From Channa striata (taxonomy: Eukaryota; Chordata; Actinopteri; Anabantiformes; Channidae), in contig CM065175.1 of NCBI GenBank assembly GCA_033026295.1, forward strand, positions 15,389,837 through 15,453,836: a stretch of 64,000 nucleotides of DNA. The letters run 5' to 3'. The notes below the pieces were generated by a model. That model saw only the letters and a list, made by a program, of their open reading frames with translations. It had not been told where the DNA came from and ran no database searches. The position numbers were made by a program, and so were the translations under genes. Below, piece by piece: positions 39,101 through 49,425 of this stretch (within the stretch, counting starts at the first letter, position 1; every line of letters begins with the position of its first letter).

Positions 39101-42100
39101 CCTTGTCTTTTTGGACAACGAGTGAGACTCTGTCTCTGATTTACATGATATTTGTGCCAGCTCTTGCTAGAGTGTACACTAATATGTACAAATGCAGTGT
39201 GTAAAATATGAAGATTTACCATTTTTTTATGCTTTCAGGGTGGAGGCAGAAGATGAGAGCCAAGAGAAAAGCTGGTTCTGTCTGAGGACTGTGAGCTCAT
39301 CACCATCGTGGCTGTTGTTCCAGGTCGTCTTGAGGTTACCACACATCATCTCTACTTCTATGATGGCAGCAGTGAGAAGGAAGAGACAGAGGAAGGTACG
39401 AAATGTGTTATCACAAAAACCACAACCTGCCTTTTTTTTTTTCCATATTTTTTCTATCAAAGTTTAACCATATCTTTTATCTTCAGGAATCGGATTTGAT
39501 TTCAAGAGACCTCTGTCTCAGCTAAGAGAAGTTCATTTGAGGCGCTACAACCTCCGTCGATCTGCTCTGGAGCTGTTTTTCATAGATCAGGCCCACTACT
39601 TCATCAACTTCAGGAAGAAGGTGGTAATCAGCTGTACCTCCTTCTCTTTAATACGAGTGTGTGTTCCTGTGAAATATATCTAAAATTCAGTTTGCCCGTT
39701 CAGGTACGAAACAAAGTATATTCGAGGATTTTGGGATTGCGGCCTCCCAACCTGTTTTATTTTGGCTCGCGTTCCCCGCAAGAGCTATTGAAGGCCTCTG
39801 GCCTTACACAGGTATGTTATTTCACAAAGGTACGCTCTGTAAAGATGAGTCGTTGTACCTGTTGTTTGTTTTTTAACCAACTGGATGTTGATGTGTTGAA
39901 CAGAAATGGGTATGCAGAGAAATCTCCAACTTTGAATATTTGATGCAACTCAACACCATTGCTGGACGCACTTACAATGACCTGTCACAGTATCCTGTGG
40001 TAGGTACACAGCGTCCAAACGCTCAGTGTCTAACGTCTCTGTCTTCGAAATGGCATAACTGTAAAAGATAACGCAGTCAGTTTGTGGAGGCATGTTGTTG
40101 CAGTTGTGTTTTGTTGTCTTCAGTTCCCCTGGGTATTGTGTGACTACATGTCTCCCACTCTGGATCTTGAGGACCCGTCAGTTTTCAGAGACTTGTCCAA
40201 ACCCATAGGTGTGGTCAACCCCCGCCATGCACAGAATGTCAGAGAAAAGTAAGTGGATGTATAACAAAGGGATTTGCAGATGAATAACCTCAACAGAGAA
40301 TTTTCAGGTGTCTGCCGTAAGCACTCACATGCAGCATTAAGTCTCTTCACTCGAGCATCTGTCCTGTTTAGGTATGAGAGCTTTGAGGACCCAACTGGCA
40401 CCATTGATAAATTCCACTATGGCACACACTACTCTAACGCAGCAGGAGTCATGCACTACATGATCCGCATGGAGCCATTCACCACGCTGCATATCCAGCT
40501 GCAGAGTGGCAGGTGGGAATGCTGACTGGAGCCTCAGGTTTCATAATATTTCCTGTATCGCGTGTGTTTTCTTGGCTCAAGAATATCTTGTAATTATTTA
40601 GGTTTGACTGTGCAGACAGACAGTTTCACTCTGTGGCGGCAGCCTGGCAGGCTCGCATGGAGAGTCCTGCTGACGTCAAAGAGCTCATCCCCGAGTTTTT
40701 CTACTTCCCAGAATTCCTGCAGAACATGAACGGTGATGACCTGTGGACAAAGTGGCTATTTTAAAGCAAATTCATCTGTTTTTTTTTTCTTTTCATCTAG
40801 AATGCGTCTAATGCTTCTTTGCTTGCTGCTTACTGTAGGCTTTGACCTGGGACACCTGCAGATATCTCAGGACTCAGTGACAGATGTTGTGCTTCCTCGC
40901 TGGGCGACGTCAAGAGAAGATTTTATCAGGAAACACAAAAAAGCCCTGGTGAGTCTACACAAATATGCACGAGTCTTAAAACTCACACTGGTTGTCAGTC
41001 GCACATCTGTCTTAAAAGATGCGTTGTGTGTTTGATCCCAGGAATGTGAACACGTGTCCAGTCACCTCCATGAGTGGATTGACTTGATCTTTGGTTGCAA
41101 ACAGCGAGGCGAAGAGGCCGTGAATGCTCTCAATGTTTTCTACTACTGCACCTATGAGGGTGAGGACAGAGTGGGCACAGCTCTTTTCTGCAGTTTTGTT
41201 TTGCAGCTCTTTGTAATTCACATGAGTTTCCCGACTCCATACATTTATTGTTGCTCTGTGTTCTTTTATGGTTCGGCGTCTCTACAGGAGCGGTCGATCT
41301 GGATGCCATAGCCAATGAAAATGAGCGAAAGGCCCTGGAAGGCATCATCAGCAATTTTGGACAGACACCCTGCCAGCTCCTTAAGGTAGGTTAATCATCA
41401 GCTACTTTTACAAATTGGACCATTAGGAAAAATCTGACATTCTGTTTAAAGGCAGCACACTTAAATCACATCCCTGTCTCCACCCAGGAGCCTCATCCTC
41501 CTCGTATGTCAGCTGAGAATGCATCTAGGCGGCAGGCCCGCCTGGACACTGTTCCACCAAATATCTTTGAGCAGCTCAAAAAACTCAGACCCTTTGTGGA
41601 GGTGAGCCCACAAGTGACCTGTGATGATCTCATCACACCCGTAAATAAAAACACTTTTTTTTAGGTGTGCCTGTATGTATTGAAATGTGATGTGTGTTTT
41701 TTGTGTGGGCTTCAGGTTGTGAGTGATGGCCTCCCTCTGGTCCAGGCGGTGGTACCAAAGAACCAGAATCACTCCTTCATCCAGGGGTCAGACATACTGG
41801 TATGGGCACCATCTATTGGTCCAAACTTTAGCTTTCTTATGACAGCTGAACTAATTTAGTGTTGTTCAATATTTTCACGTTTTGTTTTTCTTTCCAGGTC
41901 ACTGTGAGTTCAAACGGGTTGATAGGGACACATAGCTGGCTACCATATGACAAAAACATTGCCAACTACTTCACCTTCACTAAGGACCCAACTATGACTA
42001 ACCCCAAGTAAGTTTCCATTGAGAATATTTAGTACTATTATATCACATAAAAATAGTATGAAAAGACATGAAATAAGTAATTACATTTTGTGAATGATCA

Positions 42101-44628
42101 TCCTGACAGAGCATGAACATCCTGAACTAATTGGCAAAAATGTAACACAACCTCACATAAATGTTGCATGTTGCTCAATACTTTTTTGAATAATTGTGAT
42201 GTGTTCTTATTTAGAAATCTTTAAACCCATGAACAAAAGCCCAGTTTTTTATATATTATTTATAAGTGAAAAAACTCCTGAGACAGACAAAAGAGCATAA
42301 CATGACAAGTTAAATGGGAGCATAACATATGTCTTCCTGTCCTTTTTTCTCTGTGAAGCTTCAAAGCGTGTGTAAATAATTGAAATTTGCTTTAGTAGAT
42401 CAGATTTTAAACTGATCTAGAACTTGGATCTCACAAACAGAAAATAAATCAAGATAAGAAACACTTGACCACTGGGTTTCATGAAGGTTGTAATTTGCAG
42501 ATGGCGTGACGGTTTAATGTGCCGAATATAAATCTCCTCCACATTTAGGACAGAGCTTGTTTTCACTTGTTGTTTCTCTTTGTGGTGCAGGACACAGCGT
42601 TTCTTGAGCGGACCGTTCTCTCCTGGAGTGGAGATCAGCGCTCAGGTGCTGGTGGTGTCCAATGACGGACGTCTTCTGTTCAGTGGGGGACACTGGGACT
42701 GCAGTCTCCGTGTCACCCAACTAGGCAAGGGCAAGCTGGTGGGCAGGATCTGCCGGCACATTGGTGAGCTTTTATTGTTGTATCGCTAAACGTGTATATA
42801 ACCTCTGTTTGAGTTTTGCATATTTATTAGTATTTTTCTCTGACCACAAAGATGTTGTTACTTGCTTGGCCTTGGATCTTTGTGGCATCTACCTCATCTC
42901 TGGTTCAAGGGACACATCCTGCATAGTATGGCAGGTTCTACAGCAGGTAAACGCCCAAAAAACGTCTCTGTCTTTATCTGGGCTCACACTCACATGTTTG
43001 TGCACTCGTGGCCTCATATCTTGATTCTCCTTCAGGGTGGTTTCTCCAGTGGGCTGTCTCCTCGGCCGGTGCAAGTTCTCTGTGGACATGATCAGGAGGT
43101 CACATGTGTGGCCATCAGCACTGAATTGGACATGGCTGTCTCGGGGTCAAAGGTCAGTAACGTAACACTGGCTAGACACAAAACACTTGCTGAGTTTGAC
43201 TCCTTTGCAAATTGCTTTTCTTGACTTTGCACCAGTGAAAGTAAGAAACATATCAAGCAGAATATATCAGAGTAAATGGTCTGTTTTTAATCCAACATGG
43301 TTCTTCAGCTTTGTGGGTTTGTGAAGGTCAGTTGGGTGCAAACTGGCTGATTATAAATAAGAATGTATCCTACAGGAAATGACACAAAAACATACGTTAT
43401 TGATATAAAGAAACATTTGTTTGCAACCTATAGCCAGCAGTTTGTAATTTGAAGGTGCATAGACCAACACTGTCGTGCTTGGGTGTAGTTATTAGAGCTA
43501 TAATTTAACATCTTTTGGCTCTCCCTGTTGCCAAACATCCTCATGTGTGGAGTGGCAGGTTTTAAATCTTAGTCCACAAGACTTTAGTTAAGTAAACCCT
43601 GTCTAACAGTGTAAAAGTAAATAAAAAAAAAACATTTGATCGAATAAAACTATGTGTGACTGTGTTTACTCTGTGTCAGGATGGGACTGTCATAGTGCAC
43701 ACTGTCCGACGAGGCCTGTTCCTCCGGACACTGCGGCCTCCCGGCGATAGCTGTGTGCCTGCCCAAATCTCGGCTCTCCAGGTGGGCATGGAAGGCCACG
43801 TCGTGGTGCAGACCTCGGTGGATGAACGCTCTAACAGGAAGGTATGAGAACGCCTCCAATGGACTGCATATACAAGCAGTCTGAGACACACGCTTAAAAA
43901 TGTCGGCCCCACTTGTGCAATTTATTCCAAATCCTCCTCATTCCTACAGGGCAAGAACTCCATTCATGTGTACTCAGTAAACGGCTGTCTGCTGGCCTCT
44001 TTCAACGTGGAAGAGCAGGTGACTGCTGTCAACCTGATGTCTGAATATGTCATCCTAGGCACCATGCAGGGCAGCCTGCACATAAGAGATTTATTCAGGT
44101 AAAAAAAATAAGTTTATACATAGTTTAGGTTTCTTCTAACGATGCAAATGTTCTGCATTCATACAAAACTAAATCTTGGGTTAAACCTCAACTATCACTC
44201 TTCTTTTGTCTATCAGCCTTGATGCTCTGGTAACACCCTGGCCTTGAAGGTTCCTGTGAGGACTGTATCTGTCACAAAAGAGTGCAGTCACATCCTAGTG
44301 GGACTCGAGGATGGGAAGTTAATTGTGGTGGGGGCAGGGAAGCCAGAGGAGGTGAGAACCAGGACGTGAAGTGAATGTGGGATGCCGGAGTGGGGTGGTT
44401 ATCATATGCTAAGTCCCAGCTGAAAAGCAGGTTTTTCAGATGATAATTTCGTCTCTTTAGTGTAGCGTTTCTTATTTAGCCCTGAAGTGGAGATTAACAT
44501 GTTTTCCCTCCTCGTCTCAGGTTCGCTCAGGACAATTCTCTCGTCGCCTGTGGGGCTCCACACGCCGCATCTCTCAGGTGTCATCAGGTGAAACAGAGTA
44601 CAATCCAACAGAGAATGCTGGCAAATGA
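15137..44628 (+). CDS. nbeal2: Neurobeachin-like 2 (BEACH-domain trafficking scaffold), 55 coding exons
   Basis: Large cytoplasmic scaffold of the BEACH family; in mammals its loss causes grey platelet syndrome through failure of alpha-granule formation. Coding exons total 8,515 nt; with two single-base gaps allowed this gives about 2,838 residues (human 2,754). Domain order is as in the family: helical/armadillo-like N-terminal half, ConA-like lectin domain (roughly residues 690-920), long linker, PH-BEACH (about 2017-2150), BEACH (about 2150-2430) and C-terminal WD40 repeats (about 2526-2838). The start MSNHQGGGMASKERLYELW resembles human MAASERLYELW; an in-frame ATG at 15161 is an alternative. 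The C-terminus matches human through ISQVSSGETEYNPTE. Exon lists are in the segment entries. Exons 39239-39395 and 44217-44351 each lack one base needed for continuity. Tandem with nradd. Confidence 0.95.
15212..21815 (+). other. nbeal2: nbeal2 intron 1 (6.6 kb)
   Basis: Long first intron, AT-rich, with no supported gene on either strand. The only repeat I recognise is at 19498-19575. Open stretches such as 18910-19158 lack conserved-looking sequence or splice context. Confidence 0.6.
19498..19575 (+). repeat. Dispersed fish repeat fragment (TTTATATAGTGCC type)
   Basis: Begins with reiterated TTCAATTCAA, then CTTTATTTATATAGTGCC, then a TCTCAAGTCACTTTACA block. This is the usual order in a very abundant fish interspersed repeat whose consensus has TATATAGCGCC and CTCAAGGCACTTTACA. 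Short fragment. Confidence 0.6.
25356..25381. repeat. (GT)n microsatellite in an nbeal2 intron
   Basis: About 12 GT units, ending roughly 30 bp before the acceptor of exon 10 (25413). Confidence 0.85.
26968..29493 (+). other. nbeal2: nbeal2 exons 13-19, armadillo end and ConA-like domain
   Basis: Exons: 26968-27623 (656 nt), 27727-27859, 28137-28256, 28377-28707, 28949-29031, 29141-29233, 29319-29493. The lectin-like fold begins near GIMVPTVQRWPGSGFAFHAW and runs through GLEAFFTMEGVLVVAVCTKK, HIPGRRPFGQNLVTIYIDGE and PFTSCCIGSAGHRTTT, the features by which NBEA/LRBA/NBEAL ConA-like domains are recognised. A serine/threonine-rich insertion (28430-28560) separates strands. The domain ends about GPNHVSLFKADGELSDLNSK. 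Confidence 0.88.
30298..39121 (+). other. nbeal2: nbeal2 exons 20-35, central linker
   Basis: Exons: 30298-30431, 31474-31633, 31961-32063, 32160-32310, 32527-32682, 32798-32957, 33435-33523, 33653-34360, 34452-34636, 34776-34932, 35707-35850, 36756-37082, 38172-38321, 38429-38586, 38773-38897, 39004-39121. Landmarks shared with human NBEAL2 include KYGVQYILDTIRTYY, LFHLIYSNDDYV, AGWQDVLTKLYV, EMAQIGLRI and SGAETYSKMRLKLVPN. Exon 33653-34360 (236 codons) is an acidic, Ser/Pro-rich, probably disordered linker, including a run of D/E residues at about 33901-33921. All phases agree. Confidence 0.88.
31121..31330 (+). repeat. Fish MITE-like repeat (GGGCTGCAACTAAC family)
   Basis: Starts GGGCTGCAACTAACTAGTTA, followed by TTTTTCTCGATATATCAATTAG, a CAGAAAATGCC block and TTTCCCAGTG. 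This is the order of a very common fish interspersed repeat that begins GGGCTGCAACTAACG and ends with a matching TTGCAGC. The copy is shortened and diverged, and lies in the intron before exon 31474. Confidence 0.65.
39239..39811 (+). other. nbeal2: nbeal2 exons 36-38, PH-BEACH domain (one-base gap)
   Basis: Exons: 39239-39395, 39487-39620, 39704-39811. The PH-like domain preceding BEACH is visible as LSEDCELITIVAVVPGRLEV, then TTHHLYFYDGSSEKEETEE, GFDFKRPLSQLREVHLRRYN and LRRSALELFFIDQAHYF. Exon 36 enters in the frame giving EVEAEDESQEK, but the conserved LVLSEDCEL lies one frame over. One base is missing between about 39258 and 39271, judged by phase at both ends (157 nt present, 158 needed). 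Confidence 0.85.
39904..41601 (+). other. nbeal2: nbeal2 exons 39-46, BEACH domain
   Basis: Exons: 39904-39999, 40124-40248, 40372-40512, 40602-40732, 40839-40948, 41042-41159, 41288-41385, 41488-41601. Shows the diagnostic BEACH sequence: WVCREISNFEYLMQLN, AGRTYNDLSQYPVFPWVL, RDLSKPIGVVNP, HYGTHYSNAAGVMHYMIR, PFTTLHIQLQSGRFD, DVKELIPEFFYFPEF, HEWIDLIFG and VNALNVFYYCTYEG. BEACH domains act as membrane-trafficking scaffolds together with the preceding PH fold. No frame problems are seen here. Confidence 0.93.
41716..44628 (+). other. nbeal2: nbeal2 exons 47-55, C-terminal WD40 region (one-base gap)
   Basis: Exons: 41716-41799, 41898-42007, 42591-42763, 42852-42946, 43036-43152, 43680-43841, 43950-44098, 44217-44351, 44521-44628. 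WD40 signatures include LLFSGGHWDCSLRV, GIYLISGSRDTSCIVW and DGTVIVHTVRRG. Exon 54 (44217-44351) is one base short: SLDALVTP is followed by the conserved continuation LALKVPVRTVSVTKE in another frame, so a C is apparently missing at 44236-44238. The final exon ends ETEYNPTENAGK with TGA at 44626-44628. Confidence 0.88.
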
Positions 44629-47600
44629 GATGAGCAATAGTGGAGGAACTCTGAAGACTCTGTAGGCTGCAGATAAATGCACCGCCAAGCTGCATCACTA
44701 GACTCAACAAGGCCTTCCTTCTTCTATTAGCTGGGAAATGATCCTCCTCAGCTACTATACACTGAGCACTTTTTAAAAATTTCTTAAATGATTTTATTGC
44801 ATATTTCTTTTACAGTCCTACTGTTTTTAATCAGCAGCATTCCAAAGAGTGACCTTGTTCTGTGGATAGAGAAGAGTTCTGTGTTTAAGCTTGTGAACTG
44901 TTGTTGGACTCTGTATACAATGAGTCATATTTCAGGGGAATGACTCACACTGATGCACATTCAGCCTCAGACACAAAGAGAAGAAATGCTGTGAAGTCCC
45001 CAGGCTCCAGGTTTTTGGCTCCTTCATTGTCACAGGCACAGTTAGGATCCCTCTTCTGTTGAATGTTCCAAAGCCATTGTTTTGGCAATGGCACCTTTTT
45101 AATAGTCCTGGAAACTTGAAAAACTACAGTAGATGTTGCTTGAGATTTCCATATTGCAATACTGTTGAATACCACAAGAGGGTTGACTTTGTAAAGAAAG
45201 AAAGGGGGGGGGGTTGAATTTTGTGTTATGATTTTCATTAGTCAACATCAGGATTTTCTGGTTGTCGTACTAGAAGTGCTCCATTGTACCACAGTGATTA
45301 TTCTGCGTTTTTCTTAGCTCTAAGCAATGTAAAACTGTTACAGTTAAAGCAAAAGCTGCTTTAATGGTTACGTATGTGAAATACATTCACTTTTTAAGAT
45401 GATTATGGAGCTAGAATACAATGAAAGAATAGAGCATTTTGTTGCCTTACAGAAAATAGAGTCAAGGTCTTTACAAATTATTGAATTACTAGTCTTGTAA
45501 ATACTGTTCATTACATGACAATATCCCTGTTTTATTTGATCAAGAAAGTGCCTTTCTAGCTTGTCTTGAGCCATGTGCAAACACTGAATACCAACTATAA
45601 ATTCCTGTGTAAGTTCACTATATGTCAAGTTTTTATCCCTGTTGATCGGATTTTAATCACATCTTGTTTCTCTATGACTCACTTGTGAATAAGATGTTGT
45701 TACTGAACTCAGTAAATCGTTGGCTGGATACACAAACTTGCCTGTACTGGTATTGTACCATTTCAGAGGCACTGAAAACATCTGAAGACACGATGACTTT
45801 GAAACGCATGAGCAGAAAATCTGTGAGTGAGCTTCAGAGGAATTCACTTCCGGCCATCTTTTTTTTCTTTCTTTTTCTTTGCTGTGGTTGGAACAAAGTA
45901 ATTGTTATGCAGTGTCATGAGAGACACAAAGGGGTAAAGTATTTGGGAAAATGCAATATACACAGCAATTTGCACACATACAAATTAGTTAGTATTTGCA
46001 AATGATCCTCAGAAACACATTAAATGTAAGGAGAAAAGAAACTATATTTGAAATGTGGTTTGTTCGCTGATGTATCCAATTTCCACACAAATGGTTCATA
46101 AAAAATGTGTGCTGTTTAACATTTTATCCAAATTATACAATCATAAGACAGGATCCAGTCTTGTTTGCATAAGCAGCTGTTCAAATACACAAGTGATAAT
46201 TAAATGTGCTATTGTGCATACTGATATGTAACACTGCTCTATTTTGTTTTAAAGGTTATGAACGTAACATATGAACTTACAACACAGTGACAAAAACAAC
46301 TTGTGACCCCTGGTACTTGAACATAATGGCAGGAACTGAAGTTTACCGTTTTTTCCCACTTCACTTGGCAGTGCTCATTGGAATTGCCCTAATATGGCCA
46401 GCAGACGTGACTGCACACTTATATTCAGGAATCTTCATCTTGTGAACCCACAACCCATATCCTGAGGATGATCAGTCTGTGAACCGCAGCAGAAAGGGAA
46501 CTGATTTGCTGCCACAGTCGATCTCCCTGCTCCTCCACTGTAACCCCAGCCTCGCATGCTTCTGTGATATTAACCTATTAGAGTTGAAAAGGTCAGAGTG
46601 AGCAACAGCACATTTACTTGAAGAGGGAGCTTTGATCTCCTGTGGGCTGAACATCCTGTCAGCCGTCCCATAAACACCTCCAGGGGTACAATTCAGTCGG
46701 GTGGGGAGGGGGGAAGAGGGTGATAAAACCAACCTGGAGCCCCCCCCCCCAATGTTAAATACAAACCACAGGATAGTGAATGAGGGAAGCAGAGTAGGAG
46801 GAGATGAAGAGGGATGTAGCCACTCTGATGTGGTCTCGCTGACAATGGTGGGAGGGGTTGACACCTTGCTTTTGGTTATTGACAGGATCCTCTGACCCCT
46901 GCAGACCCGAGGGCAGACTGCAGGGCTGCCTGTCGTGAAACGGCGCAATTTGGGTGTTTAAGTTGTTCCTGCCAACAACCGTCAAACAAGCCTCCATAAA
47001 CGATAACGTCCCTCCATCCTCCTTTCCTCTCCCTCTCGGCTCTCTTTCTCCTTGGCCTGTGGACAATATCAGTTCTTTCGTTTATAGCAGCCTTATCATT
47101 CCCACCCATGCATGACCGCAGAGGTTTATTTGATTATTTATTTATTTGATAATGCATTTGATGTTTTCTCCAGTGTGCTGCAAAAATCTAAACCTAACCA
47201 AGCGTTGTTTTCCACTATTGAGTAGTAAAAGCCTTTGTTTAAAGTTAAGCTAAATAAATAATAAACTGTTAGTAAAAATCTGATGTGTTTGCAAGACACG
47301 AGTGTCAGTGTCTAGATGCAAAGAAAGATCAAAAACATAGGAAAAACATCTAATTCTAAAATAAAATTGAGTTGGAGTATTCCATAATTCCTACATACAA
47401 AACTCCTTCTTTGGAGATTCTTTGGAGCAAATTCTAGTGAACAATAAATAATGAACAAATTTAAGCAAACACAATTTGTTCCCTTGGTGTAAATAAACTG
47501 ACTTTTTTGGACATTTTAGGACAGTTCAACCCTGCAAAGGCAAAGCTGGTTTATTTTTGTTGCAAGTTCCAAACTCAGAGGTGATTCATGCCTGAAATAG

Positions 47601-47814
47601 GTAAAGGGAGGCATTCAAAATGATATAAACAATGAAAAGCTGAATAAAACCAACAAGACATAATAAAAAGTGGATACATGTACACAAATACAAATAGACA
47701 ATTCAAAGCAAGAACTGACAAAATGAAGAGTAATTTTCAGTCTGTCTTTGCGCATGAATAAAAACAAAAAGACGTCTCTGTGTGACTGAAGTTTTATCAG
47801 AGCAGGAACATCCT
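44629..47814. other. nbeal2 3' UTR / intergenic, nothing coding supported
   Basis: AT-rich sequence after the nbeal2 stop, probably including its 3' UTR. A GC-richer island around 46440-47100 contains a C-run (46741-46750) and a 148-codon minus-strand open stretch (46472-46948). Its composition (low-complexity Ser/Pro/Gly) does not look like a protein. Confidence 0.45.
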
Positions 47815-48299
47815 TTCTGTCTCTCTGGTCCTCCAGCAGTCTTTGAAGTGCAAGTAGCATTGTATCTGAGAGATCTCTCCATTTGTTGTCCTCTGATGTC
47901 TTAGGCCCCCCTGCCTTGCATTCACAGGAATTTACAAGGTGTGTAATGTACCCTGAGTTGATTTTCTAATCTTCTGAAGAGATCAAACATGCACTTCTTC
48001 TTAAGTGCATCTTCTTTGATTCGCAATCTCTCCTTTGTTGTGGTTATTAGCTTCTTAACACAGCTCACATATTTTTTTTTATTTACAGTGAAAATGTTGT
48101 GGAAATATACGCTTATGTAGTTAGGAATGCAGCCCACGATATTACAAGTTTTTCCTCCAGTCTCAGAGATTTCCTCTCCTGCATCTCTGGGCCTGGCTGC
48201 AGTCATTTCTGATACTGCTGACTACAGCTGGTGGAGTCCGTCATTATATCCGGTATAGACCAAACACCAAAGTACAACGAGCTTGTTGTTATGCATCAT
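47815..48299 (-). pseudogene. Broken reading frame resembling a small secreted helical protein
   Basis: On the minus strand an ATG at 48299 opens MMHNNKLVVLWCLVYTGY, a plausible signal peptide. The frame hits TAG at 48224-48222 and then stays open to 47922 through cysteine-bearing, Lys/Leu-rich segments: KTCNIVGCIPNYISVYFHN, YVSCVKKLITTTKERLRIKE and KKKCMFDLFRRLENQLRV. One frame over, the sequence continues as SCECKAGGPKTSEDNKW then RDLSDTMLLALQRLLEDQRD. Removing one base near 47926 would join the frames. No intron is evident. Size, signal peptide, several cysteines and four helix-like blocks recall short-chain cytokines, but I cannot assign a family. It could be a degraded gene or retrocopy, a real gene with sequence errors, or chance. 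Confidence 0.35.
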
Positions 48300-49069
48300 T
48301 CTTGCATTAAATTTCCCCTAGACTGATTCAGATTTGATTCATTAGCTCAGTCCTGTCTCTCATGTAAATCCCAACATGTCTTTTGAGTTACAATTAGTGT
48401 CCTCTTGCCTGATCTTTTTGAGAGCAATTTTAAATACATCATTTAGCTCTTCCTAAAACATAAAAAATAAATTAAAAAATCAATCCAGAAAATGATCCAA
48501 GTGATTATTGCATGTGTGTTACTAACACAGTTATCTAGGAATGTTGTTTATGTTGTTGAACTATATTCTATAGTTCACTGTATTTTCATTCATAACATAT
48601 TCAACATATTGTTTGTATATGTTGTATATGTAGAAACTCGTGTATTAATCTGCTAGTTAGTATGACTGTTTTTAATTCTTTGATTTATTCAGTAGTACAA
48701 TGACAAAGTGTCATTAAGTTGAAAGCAGTAGTACTGGAGTACTTCAGTGTGTGTCCTACTATAGTTAGTTAGTCCGTTATTAGGTTGTGTTAGTAGGTTA
48801 GTAGGTTAGGTTAGGGGTAGTACCAAAAACATCATTTCATATCATCATAACATCATATTACTGTTATTTGAAATGTCTAAATGTTCATTGTGTTTCTCAT
48901 TAAACTGAACACGGTGAGTCTCTGTTACTGCTCAGTGCAGAAAATCTTAATCAAAAACCACCATTTCCTGTTTATTAAATCTGCTTATGTTTTAGTCTCA
49001 GTCGTCTCCAGCATAGGTGAGACTTTATCCATCATTAAATCCCAGTATCACCGTCTTCCATTACCGGGC

Positions 49070-49425
49070 ACGGATGCAGCCAATCACGACGCAGGTTTGA
49101 AGGCCGCCGGGTGGGAGGAGAAACGGCCCGGGAGACTTTACAGCCGCTTTTCCCACATCATCCGTCGCGAAGCTGCGGGAGAGGAGGCAGCGCGTGCATC
49201 CGGCCAGCGGAAACAGAAGAAACGCTGCGTTCACTTTTCGCAGGATCAGCAGGGAACGCGATGAACCCGAGCCGCGGATTACAGACTCTCCGAGACGCCT
49301 AAAAGTCTTTGCGAACTCCCCAGAAGTTCGGAGTCGGTCTACGTGCGAGTGTCCCAGCGATCTGTGAGCTGTTCGCGGACCAACCTCTGTGCTCGGACTC
49401 GGGAAGGACTTTGGAGACTGGAAAC
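49070..49425 (+). promoter_or_regulatory. nradd: nradd promoter and 5' UTR, GC-rich
   Basis: CpG-richer than the flanks and ends at the nradd ATG. CCAAT lies at 49080-49084. No TATA box is recognised. The transcription start is not determinable by eye. Confidence 0.5.

Noticed and set aside
46472..46948. 148-codon minus-strand open stretch after nbeal2
   Set aside because: Low-complexity Ser/Pro/Gly-rich translation over a C-run, with no homology I recognise and no signal peptide or splice partner.
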